Source: Amycolatopsis jejuensis (GTDB taxonomy: Bacteria > Actinomycetota > Actinomycetes > Mycobacteriales > Pseudonocardiaceae). Taken from it: a DNA stretch of 64,000 nt. The notes under the pieces are model-generated. The model was given only the letters and a program-made list of their open reading frames with translations. It searched no databases and was not told the origin of the DNA. Position 1 is the first letter of the stretch, and every line of letters starts with the position of its first letter. Positions 18,811-28,726 of this stretch are shown piece after piece. Position numbers and translations under genes: made by a program. The stretch covers positions 124,001 through 188,000 of the forward strand of contig NZ_JNYZ01000001.1 in assembly GCF_000717335.1 (NCBI RefSeq), read 5' to 3'.

Positions 18811-19757
18811 GCGTGTTCCGGCGGGTTCTGCAGGCCGTAGTGGTGCTGTGGGCGGCGTTCACGCTGTCGTTCATCATCCTCTACCTGCTGCCCGGCGACG
18901 CGGTCCTCACCAAACTCGGCTCGGCCGAAGGCGGCCCATCCGCATCACCGCAGCAAATCGCCGCGCTGCGGGCCGAGTACGGGCTCGACGACCCGGTCCT
19001 CGTGCAGTACGGCAAACACCTGCTGGCGGCGCTGCACGGCGACTTCGGCACGTCCGTGGCCACCGGCGACGACGCCACCCACCAGGTCCTCACCGCGTTG
19101 CCGCCGACCCTCGCGGTGTCCGGACTGGCGCTGGTGCTGGCGATCGTGTTCGGCGGCGGGATTGCCGTGCTGGGCACGTACACCCGCGTCCGCACCGTGA
19201 GCCAGCTGCTGCTTTCGCTGCCCCCGCTGGGGACCTCGCTGCCGACGTTCTGGGTCGGCCTGCTGCTGATCCAGCTCTTCTCATTCCAGCTGCGGCTGGT
19301 ACCCGCACTCGGGTCGACCGGCTTCGCGTCGCTCATCCTCCCGGCGATCACGCTCGCGCTCCCGACCGGCGCGATCATCGCCCAGGTACTGGCGAAAAGC
19401 CTGCGTACGCAGCTCGCCGAGCCGTACATCGAGGTGGTGCAAGCGAAAGGGGCGAGCCGCCGCCGAGTCCACTTCGGACACGCGCTGCGCAACGCCGGGC
19501 TGCCCGCGCTGACGCTGGTCGGCGTGGTCGCGGGCAACCTGCTGGCCGGTTCGGTGGTGACCGAGACCGTCTTCTCGCGCGACGGCCTCGGCCGGGTGAC
19601 CGCGTCAGCCGTGACCGCGCAGGACGTACCGGTGGTGCAGGCGGTGATCGTGCTGGCCGCGTTCTTCTTCGTGGCACTCAACCTCGTCGTCGACCTCGTG
19701 TACCCGCTGCTGGATCCGCGAGTCGCCGAGCGGAAGGAGGTCACCGCTGATGTCTGA
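18807..19757 (+). CDS. ABC transporter permease (DppB-like)
   Basis: A 316-residue inner-membrane permease of the DppB/OppB type: an N-terminal helix (VVVLWAAFTLSFIILYLLPGD), the typical GLDDPVLVQYGKHLL segment, about six helices, and the cytoplasmic EAA-like loop around EPYIEVVQAKGASRRRV. It overlaps the binding-protein stop by 4 bp and the next permease by 8 bp, showing tight co-expression. Confidence 0.93.
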   Translation: MSVFRRVLQAVVVLWAAFTLSFIILYLLPGDAVLTKLGSAEGGPSASPQQIAALRAEYGLDDPVLVQYGKHLLAALHGDFGTSVATGDDATHQVLTALPPTLAVSGLALVLAIVFGGGIAVLGTYTRVRTVSQLLLSLPPLGTSLPTFWVGLLLIQLFSFQLRLVPALGSTGFASLILPAITLALPTGAIIAQVLAKSLRTQLAEPYIEVVQAKGASRRRVHFGHALRNAGLPALTLVGVVAGNLLAGSVVTETVFSRDGLGRVTASAVTAQDVPVVQAVIVLAAFFFVALNLVVDLVYPLLDPRVAERKEVTADV

Positions 19758-20568
19758 CGTCGTTCTGCGCCAACGGTTCCTGGTGCGCAAGCCAGGTCTG
19801 ACCCTGTCCGTGCTCGTCCTCGCCGCAGTCCTCATCGCGGCCTTCGCCCCGGCGTTGTTCACCGGACAGGACCCGATCACCGGCGTTCCGGCGGAGCGGC
19901 TGCAAGGTCCGTCACTCGGGCATTTGTTCGGCACCGACGAGACCGGACGCGACGTCTTCGCGCGCGTCGTGCACGGCGCCGGGCTTTCGCTGCGCGCGAC
20001 CGTGCTCGCCGTCCTCGTGGCGTTCGTCGCCGGGTCTGCGCTCGGGCTGCTCGCCGGGTTCCGTGGCGGCTGGCTCGACGCGGTCGTGATGCGGATCGTC
20101 GACGTGCTGCAGGCCGTCCCGGCGATCCTGCTGTCGCTGGCCCTGGTGACCGCGCTCGGGTTCGGGACCACGAACGTCGCGATCGCCGTCGGGGTCGCGA
20201 ACCTCGCCGCGTTCGCCCGGTTGATGCGCGCGGAGGTGCTGCGGGTGCGGTCCGGCGTGTTCGTGGAGGCCGCGCGGGCGGCGGGGGTGCGGTGGGCGGG
20301 AGTGCTCGGCCGGCACGTGCTGCCGAACGCGCTCGGACCGGTGCTGGTGCTGGCCACGGTGACGGTGGGTACCGCGGTGCTCGAAGTGTCGGCGCTCAGC
20401 TTTCTCGGCTTCGGCGCGAGCCCGCCCGCGCCGGAATGGGGTGCGCTCGTGGCCGGTGGACGGAACTTCCTGGCCACCGCTTGGTGGATGACCACGTTCC
20501 CGGGCCTGACCGTCGCAGCCGTCGTGCTGGCCGCGAACCGGGTCGCCCGGGCACTCGAACGGAGTTGA
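19750..20568 (+). CDS. ABC transporter permease (DppC-like)
   Basis: A 272-residue DppC/OppC-type permease. Landmarks are HLFGTDETGRDVFARV, the RIVDVLQAVPAILLSL helix and the coupling loop FVEAARAAGVRWAGVLGRHVLPN. It pairs with the DppB-like permease just upstream and is followed 2 bp later by the fused ATPase gene. Confidence 0.93.
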   Translation: MSDVVLRQRFLVRKPGLTLSVLVLAAVLIAAFAPALFTGQDPITGVPAERLQGPSLGHLFGTDETGRDVFARVVHGAGLSLRATVLAVLVAFVAGSALGLLAGFRGGWLDAVVMRIVDVLQAVPAILLSLALVTALGFGTTNVAIAVGVANLAAFARLMRAEVLRVRSGVFVEAARAAGVRWAGVLGRHVLPNALGPVLVLATVTVGTAVLEVSALSFLGFGASPPAPEWGALVAGGRNFLATAWWMTTFPGLTVAAVVLAANRVARALERS

Positions 20569-20570
20569 CA

Positions 20571-22151
<1,581 letters not shown>

Positions 22152-22220
22152 AGTCCCCCGGAACAATCAGCGCGGGTCCGCTGTTTGTCCCGCCGACGTG
22201 TTTACCAGGGAGGAACCGCC

Positions 22221-23255
22221 GTGCCGACCGAAGCTCAACCACTGCGGAAACTGGGTTTCCTGACGATCGGGCTGTTCGACGGCGCCGATCCGGGTCCGGG
22301 GCACGAATCCACGCTGCGGGTGCTCGAACTCGGCGACGAGCTGGGCTTCGACAGCGCCGCGGTCCGGCACCGGCACCTGCAGTACGGGATCTCATCGCCG
22401 GTCGCGGTGCTCGCCGCGGCCACCCAGCGCACCAGCCGGATCGCGCTCGGCACCGCGGTGATCCCGCTGGGCTGGGAGAACCCGCTGCGGCTGGCCGAGG
22501 ACCTGGCGACCGTCGACGTGCTGTCCGGCGGACGGCTCAACCCGGGCGTGAGCGTCGGGCCGCCGATGCACTACGACGCCCTGCGGAGCGCGCTGTACCC
22601 GGACACCGGCGACCAGGAGGACTTCAGCTACGAACGGGTGTCGCGGCTGCTGTCGCTGATCCGCGGGGACCGCGCGTCCACGTTCAGCGGGACCGAGGGC
22701 ATCGAGCAGTTCTCCGACCATGTCCAGCCGCATTCGCCCGGCCTCGCCGGCCGGATGTGGTACGGCGGCGGGAGCACGCGGTCGGCCACCTGGGCCGGGG
22801 AGGCCGGGATGAACTTCCTGAGCAGCAACGTCGTGCGCGCCGAAGACGGGTCGACGGACTTCGAGAAGATCCAGCTGTCGCAGATCCAGGCATTCCGGGC
22901 GCACCACCCGTCCGGGGCGCAGGCTCGCGTGTCCCATGGCCTCGTGGTGATCCCGACCGACTCCGCCACCGCGGAACAGCGCGCGAAGTACGTGGATTAT
23001 GCGGCGAAACGGCTGCCCCGCACGAAAACGCCGCAGGGCCCGGCCGGGGTGCTGTTCTCGCCGGACTACGTCGGGACTTCCGCGGAAATCGCCGAACAGC
23101 TGTACCAGCACGCCGCCTTCCGCGAGATCGACGAGGTCACCTTCGCCCTCCCGTTCACCTTCGAACACGAGGACTACGTGCAGATCCTCACCGACATCGC
23201 GACCCGGCTCGGTCCCGGGCTCGGCTGGAAACCGGCCGGTTTATTCCCGGGCTGA
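22221..23255 (+). CDS. Luciferase-like FMN-dependent monooxygenase (KPN_01858-like family)
   Basis: A 344-residue TIM-barrel flavin monooxygenase. The start at GTG 22221 follows AGGGAGG. The phrases LGFLTIGLFDGADPGPGHES and VSVGPPMHYDALRSALYPDT match, from memory, a family of luciferase-like proteins often encoded beside peptide-type ABC systems. Oxygenation of an imported compound with reduced FMN is the likely role. It lies 69 bp after the ABC ATPase and leads a run of three related enzymes. Confidence 0.82.
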   Translation: MPTEAQPLRKLGFLTIGLFDGADPGPGHESTLRVLELGDELGFDSAAVRHRHLQYGISSPVAVLAAATQRTSRIALGTAVIPLGWENPLRLAEDLATVDVLSGGRLNPGVSVGPPMHYDALRSALYPDTGDQEDFSYERVSRLLSLIRGDRASTFSGTEGIEQFSDHVQPHSPGLAGRMWYGGGSTRSATWAGEAGMNFLSSNVVRAEDGSTDFEKIQLSQIQAFRAHHPSGAQARVSHGLVVIPTDSATAEQRAKYVDYAAKRLPRTKTPQGPAGVLFSPDYVGTSAEIAEQLYQHAAFREIDEVTFALPFTFEHEDYVQILTDIATRLGPGLGWKPAGLFPG

Positions 23256-23338
23256 CGAGAAATCCCAGCACCTGGTTACCCGTGCCCGCGCGGCGGGGTC
23301 CGGGCCACACTGCTGGCATCCACGGGAAAGGACGAACC

Positions 23339-24454
23339 ATGACTGGGGTTACCGGACCACGGCTCGCCGTCGCGCTGGAGGGCGCCGGCTGGCATCCGGC
23401 CGCGTGGCGCGAACCGGACGCGCGGCCCGGCGACCTGCTCACCGCCGGGTACTGGACCGACCTGGTCCGGGAGGCCGAGGCGGCGCACCTGGACTTCGTC
23501 ACGTTCGAGGATTTCCTGTCCCTGCGCGATCCGACGGAGGTCACCGAACGGTCCGGCCGCGCGCAGACCCGGCTCGACGCGGTGCTGGTCGCGTCCCGGG
23601 TCGCACCGCTGACGTCGCACATCGGACTGATCCCGACGGCAGTCGTCACGCACACCGAGCCGTTCCACCTGTCGAAGGCGATCGCAACACTCGACTACGT
23701 GAGCACCGGACGGGCCGGGGTGCGCGTGCAGATTTCGCCGCGGCCGGAGGAGTTCCGGCACTTCGGGCGCCGCACCCCCGGTTCGATCGAGGATCTGTTC
23801 GCCGAGGCCGCCGACTACGTCGAGGTGCTGCGCCGTCTGTGGGACAGCTGGGAGGACGGCGCCGAGATCCGCGACGTGGCCACCGGCCGGTTCATCGACC
23901 GCGACAAGCTGCATTACATCGATTTCGAGGGCCGGTGGTTCTCCGTCAAAGGCCCGTCGATCACGCCGCGGCCGCCGCAGGGTCAGCCGGTGGTCGCCGC
24001 ACTGGCGCACGTTCCCGTGGCGTACCAGCTGGCGTCGCAGCAGGCGGACGTCGTGTTCGTGACACCCACCGATCACGCGAGTGCCGGGTCGATCCTCGCT
24101 GAGGTGGACGAGCGGGTGCAGGTCTTCGCCGACCTGGTCGTGTTCCTCGACGAAACCGCGCAAGCCGCCGCCGATCGCAAGGCCCGCCTGGACGACCGTG
24201 CCGAGTTCACGTCCGACGCGCACGTCTTCACCGGTACCCCGGCCGGACTCGCCGACCTGCTGCTCGACTGGCACGCCGCCGGGTTGTCCGGGTTCCGCCT
24301 GCGTCCCGGCACGATCCCGCACGACCTCACCGCGATCACCCGCGGCCTGGTCCCCGAACTCCGCGCCCGCGGCGCTTTCCGCTCCGGCTACGAGGCCGCG
24401 ACCCTGCGCGGGCTGCTCGGCCTCCCCCGCCCGGCCAACCGCTACGCCGCCTGA
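23339..24454 (+). CDS. Luciferase-like FMN-dependent monooxygenase (NtaA/SsuD superfamily)
   Basis: A 371-residue member of the bacterial luciferase superfamily. Landmarks are LVREAEAAHLDFVTFEDFLSL, SHIGLIPTAVVTHTEPFHLSKAIATLDYVS and the C-terminal VPELRARGAF. The ATG at 23339 is preceded by GGAAAGGACG. The upstream open frame overlaps the previous gene and is ignored. The substrate is unknown; reduced FMN must come from a reductase not found nearby. Confidence 0.82.
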   Translation: MTGVTGPRLAVALEGAGWHPAAWREPDARPGDLLTAGYWTDLVREAEAAHLDFVTFEDFLSLRDPTEVTERSGRAQTRLDAVLVASRVAPLTSHIGLIPTAVVTHTEPFHLSKAIATLDYVSTGRAGVRVQISPRPEEFRHFGRRTPGSIEDLFAEAADYVEVLRRLWDSWEDGAEIRDVATGRFIDRDKLHYIDFEGRWFSVKGPSITPRPPQGQPVVAALAHVPVAYQLASQQADVVFVTPTDHASAGSILAEVDERVQVFADLVVFLDETAQAAADRKARLDDRAEFTSDAHVFTGTPAGLADLLLDWHAAGLSGFRLRPGTIPHDLTAITRGLVPELRARGAFRSGYEAATLRGLLGLPRPANRYAA

Positions 24455-24470
24455 TCCCGGGAGATTTTCC

Positions 24471-25802
24471 ATGCCGCTCAAGCAGATCCACCTCGCCGCA
24501 CACTTCCCCGGCGTCAACAACACCACCGTGTGGAGCGATCCCGAGGCGGGCAGCCACATCGAGTTCAGCTCGTTCGTGAAGCTCGCGCAGACCGCCGAAC
24601 GCGCGAAGTTCGACTTCTTCTTCCTCGCCGAGGGCCTGCGGCTGCGGGAGCAGAACGGGGAGATCTACGACCTGGACGTCGTCGGCCGTCCGGACACCTT
24701 CACCGTGCTGGCCGCGCTCGCCGCGGTCACCGACCGCCTCGGATTGGCGGGCACGATCAACTCGACCTTCAACGAGCCGTTCGAGGTCGCGCGTCAGTTC
24801 GCGTCGCTGGACCACCTGTCCGCCGGGCGGGCCGCGTGGAACGTCGTGACGTCGTGGGACGCCTTCACCGGCGAAAACTTCCGCCGCGGCGGCTTCCTGC
24901 CACAAGACCAGCGCTACTCCCGCGCCCAGACTTTCCTGCGCACCGCTTGGGAACTCTTCGACTCCTGGCGCGGTGACGAGGTCGTCGCGGACAAGGAGTC
25001 CGGCCGGTTCCTGGCCTCGGCGGGCGGCGCCTTCGCGCACCACGACGAGCATTTCGACATCTCCGGCCGCTTCCCGGTCCCCCGCAGCCCGCAGGGCCGC
25101 CCGGTCACCATCCAAGCCGGCGATTCCGAAGAGGGCCGCGAATTCGCCGCCGCCACCGCCGACGCGATCTTCACCCGGCACGGCACGCTCGAAGCAGGTC
25201 AAGCGTTCTACGCGGATGTCAAAGGCCGCCTGGCGAAGTACGGCCGGACGCCCGACCAGCTGGTCATCCTGCCCGCCGCCACCTTCGTCCTGGGCGACAC
25301 CGACGCCGAAGCCCACGAACTGGCCCACGAGGTGCGGCTCAAGCAGGTGAGCGACGCGACCGCCATCAAGTTCCTCGAGCAGCTGTGGAACACCGACCTG
25401 AGCGACCACGACCCGAACGGCCCGCTCCCGTCGTTCGACCCGGTGGCCGGCGACCTGGTCGCCAAGGGCCGGGCGAGCGTCCGCATGCACCGCGACCCGC
25501 TTGCCACCGCCGCCGAATGGCGTGAGCTGGCCGAGGCCAAGCACCTGACCAGCCGGGAGCTGATCATCGAGGTCACCGGACGGCAGAACTTCATCGGCTC
25601 GGCAGAGACCGTCGCGGACACCCTGAACACCCTCGTCCAGTCCGACGCCGCGGACGGGTTCATCCTGGTCCCGCACGTGACCCCGGGCGGGTTGGACGAG
25701 TTCGCCGACGAGGTGGTTCCCCGGCTGCAGGAGCGCGGAGTGTTCCGGGAGGACTACAGCGGGCCTACCCTGCGGGACCACCTGGGGCTGGCGGGCAGCT
25801 GA
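24471..25802 (+). CDS. NtaA/SnaA/DszA-family FMN-dependent monooxygenase
   Basis: A 443-residue enzyme with the long NtaA/DmoA-type layout: MPLKQIHLAAHFPGVN, ERAKFDFFFLAEGL, SAGRAAWNVVTSWDAFTGENF and PRSPQGRPVTIQAGDSEEGREFAA, then a C-terminal DEFADEVVPRLQERGVFREDY. Relatives oxidise nitrilotriacetate, dibenzothiophene sulfone or dimethyl sulfide. It starts 16 bp after the previous monooxygenase and closes the ABC-linked operon. About 240 bp of its 3-prime end has been duplicated downstream (25892-26068). Confidence 0.87.
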   Translation: MPLKQIHLAAHFPGVNNTTVWSDPEAGSHIEFSSFVKLAQTAERAKFDFFFLAEGLRLREQNGEIYDLDVVGRPDTFTVLAALAAVTDRLGLAGTINSTFNEPFEVARQFASLDHLSAGRAAWNVVTSWDAFTGENFRRGGFLPQDQRYSRAQTFLRTAWELFDSWRGDEVVADKESGRFLASAGGAFAHHDEHFDISGRFPVPRSPQGRPVTIQAGDSEEGREFAAATADAIFTRHGTLEAGQAFYADVKGRLAKYGRTPDQLVILPAATFVLGDTDAEAHELAHEVRLKQVSDATAIKFLEQLWNTDLSDHDPNGPLPSFDPVAGDLVAKGRASVRMHRDPLATAAEWRELAEAKHLTSRELIIEVTGRQNFIGSAETVADTLNTLVQSDAADGFILVPHVTPGGLDEFADEVVPRLQERGVFREDYSGPTLRDHLGLAGS

Positions 25803-25819
25803 AGCAACCCCCGGTCTCG

Positions 25820-25890
25820 TCAGAGGTTCTCGCGGTAATCACGGTCGAGACCGGCCCGCAGCAGACGTTCGTTCATCCCCACGTGCACCA
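25820..25890 (-). pseudogene. Duplicated 3-prime end of the downstream PPOX-like gene
   Basis: 56 bp at 25820-25875 are identical to 26084-26139, the last codons of the minus-strand gene at 26084-27088, and similarity continues to about 25890. There is no start or upstream coding part, so this is a copied tail. It belongs to the same tandem duplication as the monooxygenase fragment that follows. Confidence 0.85.
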
Positions 25891-25891
25891 A

Positions 25892-26068
25892 CATCGAGGT
25901 CACCGGACGGCAGAACTTCATCGGCTCGGCAAAGACCATCACGGACACCCTGACCACCCTCGTCCGATCCGACGCCGCGTTCGCCGACCAGGTGGTCCCC
26001 CGGCTGCAGGAGCGCGGCGTCTTCCGGGAGGACTACAGCGGGACCACCTGGGGCTGACGGGCAGCTGA
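25892..26068 (+). pseudogene. Decayed copy of the NtaA-like monooxygenase 3-prime end
   Basis: This segment repeats the end of the 24471-25802 gene: CATCGAGGTCACCGGACGGC starts at 25892 as it does at 25565, and both copies reach GGGCAGCTGAAGCA at their stops. Compared with the parent it has several substitutions and net loss of 63 nt (shift of offset from 327 to 264), mainly of the segment between GACGCCGCG and TTCGCCGAC. It has no start codon and is not a functional gene. Confidence 0.85.
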
Positions 26069-26083
26069 AGCACGCCAATCTCA

Positions 26084-27088
26084 TCAGAGGTTCTCGCGGT
26101 AATCACGGTCGAGACCGGCCCGCAGCAGACGTTCGTTCACCCCCGCGCGCACCAGCTTCGCAGCCACCCCCGCGGTTTCGTTCAGCTTGACGTGGTCGGT
26201 CCAGATCGCCGACGAACGTGGCAGGGTGGCGGGATCGACGTGCCGGTCGGCGTCCCACAGCCGGGCGGCCTCGATCACCGCGGAGGGCGCGAGCCGGACG
26301 GTGGCGACGTCCACGGTCAGCACCGCTTTGGGCGTGCGGTTGCGTTCGGACATCGACTCCCGCAACGCGGATTCCGTGCTGATCGCCGCGGTTCCGGCGA
26401 GCTCCAGCGTCCGGGGGTCGCCGGGGACGACGGCCACGATCGCGACCGCGGAGTTTTCGACGACGTTGTGGAAAGTGTCGGTGCGCCGGTTACCTGGCCG
26501 ATCGGCGAGAACGACCGTCCTCGGCCCGATCATCCGCACCACCCCGGGTGGATCGCCCTTGGGGCTCGCGTCGGCGTGCCCGGCGCCGTCCTGGGAGGTC
26601 ACCACGGCGAAGGGCGCCGCGGCGAGAAAGGTCGCTGCAGCGGGGCCGAGTTCGGTGCCTTCCTCGGTGGCTCCGTCACCCGCCGAAGCAGGCCCCCACA
26701 GGTTCGAGCGGAGTACTGCTTTGCCGCAATGGAGGAACGCCTCCTCGACGGCAAGGCCGCCCTCGTCGAGGGTCCCGTTGATCCGCAGGGTCTCGCGCCA
26801 CCCCGGGACGAGCACCAGCAGCGCGGCGCCGGTCCCGGCCGCGGCGGACGACGGCACCGGCAGCCGCACCCGCGACTCCGTCTCCGGCGCGGCAAACCCG
26901 GGATCACCGCCGATCATCTCGGCCCGCGGCCCGCCCCCGGCGCCGACGTACCCGAGCACACCCGCCGGGCTGGCGCCGAGCAGCGCTTCACAATGCCCGT
27001 CGAGCTGCCCGATCGACTTCATCATGACCGGCAGCGGCCGGTCCCCCACGACGCATTCCAGGTCCGCCACCGTGCCGATGATCCCCAT
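26084..27088 (-). CDS. Double-domain PPOX-like flavin-nucleotide-binding protein
   Basis: The 334-residue product belongs to the split-barrel PPOX superfamily, in the group related to MSMEG_1061. The C-terminal part (about 150-285) has the family blocks APFAVVTSQDGAGHADASPKG and LADRPGNRRTDTFHNVVEN. The N-terminal part repeats family features: VPGWRETLRINGT at 94-106 mirrors VPGDPRTLELAGT at 221-233, and VEEAFLHCGKAVLRSNLW looks like the usual C-terminal end of this family. So it appears to be a fusion of a degenerate and a full domain. FMN or another flavin is the likely ligand; the reaction is unknown. An iron-box-like dyad lies just before the ATG. Confidence 0.75.
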   Translation of the reverse strand: MGIIGTVADLECVVGDRPLPVMMKSIGQLDGHCEALLGASPAGVLGYVGAGGGPRAEMIGGDPGFAAPETESRVRLPVPSSAAAGTGAALLVLVPGWRETLRINGTLDEGGLAVEEAFLHCGKAVLRSNLWGPASAGDGATEEGTELGPAAATFLAAAPFAVVTSQDGAGHADASPKGDPPGVVRMIGPRTVVLADRPGNRRTDTFHNVVENSAVAIVAVVPGDPRTLELAGTAAISTESALRESMSERNRTPKAVLTVDVATVRLAPSAVIEAARLWDADRHVDPATLPRSSAIWTDHVKLNETAGVAAKLVRAGVNERLLRAGLDRDYRENL

Positions 27089-27092
27089 GCAC

Positions 27093-27111
27093 TTAGGTTA
27101 CCCTAAGCAAT
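27093..27111. promoter_or_regulatory. IdeR/DtxR-like iron box, weak candidate
   Basis: TTAGGTTACCCTAAGCAAT matches about 14 of 19 positions of the IdeR/DtxR consensus (TTAGGTTAGSCTAACCTAA) and has near-dyad symmetry (CTTAGG...CCTAAG). It lies 4 nt upstream of the ATG of the PPOX-like gene, so the transcript would be leaderless or nearly so. A short hairpin ending the upstream DUF1905 gene is the alternative reading. Confidence 0.45.
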
Positions 27112-27117
27112 ATCGGG

Positions 27118-27399
27118 TCACCGGGCCAGCCGCTCCAGCAGGACGACGGTCACCGTGTCCCCGGCTTCCTTGCCGATGGCCTTCCGGATCCCGGCGTTCA
27201 CGGGCAGCTTGTGGGTCCCGTCGCCGAGTGCCATGAACGAGCTGCGGAACGGCTGGCCGTCCACCGTCCCCCGCACCTTGACCAGCCCGCGAGTCCCGAA
27301 GAACGCGACCGACTCCGGCCAGATCAGGTAGGTGTGGCCGCCCTTCGCCGGGCTCTTGCGCAGGGTCGCGGTGAACTCTTTTTCGATCTTGCCGTCCAT
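27118..27399 (-). CDS. DUF1905-domain protein
   Basis: A 93-residue protein with the DUF1905 barrel pattern: [40 protein letters not shown] and [17 protein letters not shown]. Function of the family is unknown. It starts at ATG 27399, divergent from the monooxygenase cluster with a 207-bp gap in which I see no clear operator, and runs toward the PPOX-like gene 29 bp downstream. Confidence 0.8.
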   Translation of the reverse strand: MDGKIEKEFTATLRKSPAKGGHTYLIWPESVAFFGTRGLVKVRGTVDGQPFRSSFMALGDGTHKLPVNAGIRKAIGKEAGDTVTVVLLERLAR

Positions 27400-27606
27400 G
27401 GTCCGTGCTCCTTCTGCCGGGTCCGCAGGTCATCCTTCACCCCTGGGTACGAACCCGCGCGCACGATTTCGACACGGCCCTGTTCCCGGGATCAAACCCG
27501 CCGCCGATCTTTGAGCCCGCGCCGGTGGCCCCGGCCGGTCCGGCCGACGAATCATCGACCCCGGCGCATCCCGCCGCATCCCGCCGCGACAAGGAAGAGG
27601 GCAGAG

Positions 27607-28722
27607 ATGGACATCGGCCTGTTCATGGCTCCGTACCACCTGGACTACAGCGCGGGAAGGCGCGGCGCCCAGGACGTCATCGAGTGGGACCTGCAGGTCA
27701 GCGAATGGGCGGACCGGTACGGCCTCCACGAGGCCTACTTCGCCGAGCACTACACGATCGGCCGCGAGCCGAGCCCCGCGCCGGACCTCATGATCGCCGC
27801 CGCGGCCCAGCGCACCGGACGGATCAGGCTCGGGGCCGCGGCCCACTTGCTGCCGTATCACCACCCGATCAGCCTGGCGCACCGCCTGATGTGGCTCGAC
27901 CATCTCACCGGCGGCCGGTACATCGCGGGCTTCGCACCCGGGTCCTTCCCGACCGACGCCCAGCTGTTCGGCATGACGCTCGACCAGAACGCCGCCAAGC
28001 ACGCCGAGGCGCTCGACATCATCTCGGCGATCTGGACCCGGCCGCCGCCGTTCCGGCTGGAAACAGCGAACTGGACCGTCGACCTGCCTGCCTACTCGGA
28101 GCAGTGGCACGGCCCGCACCTGAAGGCACTGCAGCGTCCACACCCCGAGGTCATCGTCTCCGGGATGCAGCCCGCCTCGCCGTCGTTCCAGGACGCTGCA
28201 CGGCGCGGGTTCTCCCCGATGAGCCAGCAGGTCGGGTACGAAACCCTGTGCGCGCACTGGGAAACCTACCGCACGTCGGCCACCGATGCCGGCCTCGTTC
28301 CCGACCGCGCCCGTTGGCGGGTGCTGCGTGACGTGTTCGTCGCCGAGACCGACGAGGAGGCGCGCCGCCTCGTGCTCGAGGGTGCTGCCGGACGGACCTG
28401 GCGCGAGCATCTCCTTCCGACGTTCAAAGCCATCCGCAACCGCGGCACCAAGACCTACGCACTCGGCGAGCTGCTGGTCGACCCCGGCATGACCATCGAC
28501 GACCTGACCCTGGAGTGGCTCGTCGACCACTTCTTCCTCGTGGGCTCGCCCGACACGGTCGTGGCCAAGATGGAAGCGTTCAACGAGCAGCTCGGCGGGG
28601 TCGGCACGGTGGTCAGCTTCGTCTTCGACTGGAGCGCGGACCCGGAGGCGTTCCGGCGCAACCTCGAACTGCTGGGCACCGAGGTCGCCCCTCGCGTCGC
28701 CAAAGTCGGGCCGAAGGGCTGA
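27607..28722 (+). CDS. Luciferase-like FMN-dependent monooxygenase (limonene monooxygenase-like)
   Basis: A 371-residue flavin monooxygenase of the bacterial luciferase superfamily: MDIGLFMAPYHLDY, YGLHEAYFAEHYTIGREPSP and HHPISLAHRLMWLDHLTGGR are typical of the limonene 1,2-monooxygenase/LuxA-like group. It opens a plus-strand run with an SDR (4 bp gap), PucR regulator, amino acid-type permease and nitrilase. It may attack a nitrile- or amine-bearing side chain. The ATG at 27607 follows an AGGAAGAGG ribosome site; the longer frame to 27211 overlaps the divergent gene. Confidence 0.83.
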   Translation: MDIGLFMAPYHLDYSAGRRGAQDVIEWDLQVSEWADRYGLHEAYFAEHYTIGREPSPAPDLMIAAAAQRTGRIRLGAAAHLLPYHHPISLAHRLMWLDHLTGGRYIAGFAPGSFPTDAQLFGMTLDQNAAKHAEALDIISAIWTRPPPFRLETANWTVDLPAYSEQWHGPHLKALQRPHPEVIVSGMQPASPSFQDAARRGFSPMSQQVGYETLCAHWETYRTSATDAGLVPDRARWRVLRDVFVAETDEEARRLVLEGAAGRTWREHLLPTFKAIRNRGTKTYALGELLVDPGMTIDDLTLEWLVDHFFLVGSPDTVVAKMEAFNEQLGGVGTVVSFVFDWSADPEAFRRNLELLGTEVAPRVAKVGPKG

Positions 28723-28726
28723 GCGC

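Noticed and set aside
20292..20570. Upstream extension of the fused ATPase frame
   Set aside because: It overlaps the DppC-like gene; GTG 20571 directly precedes the ABC domain start.
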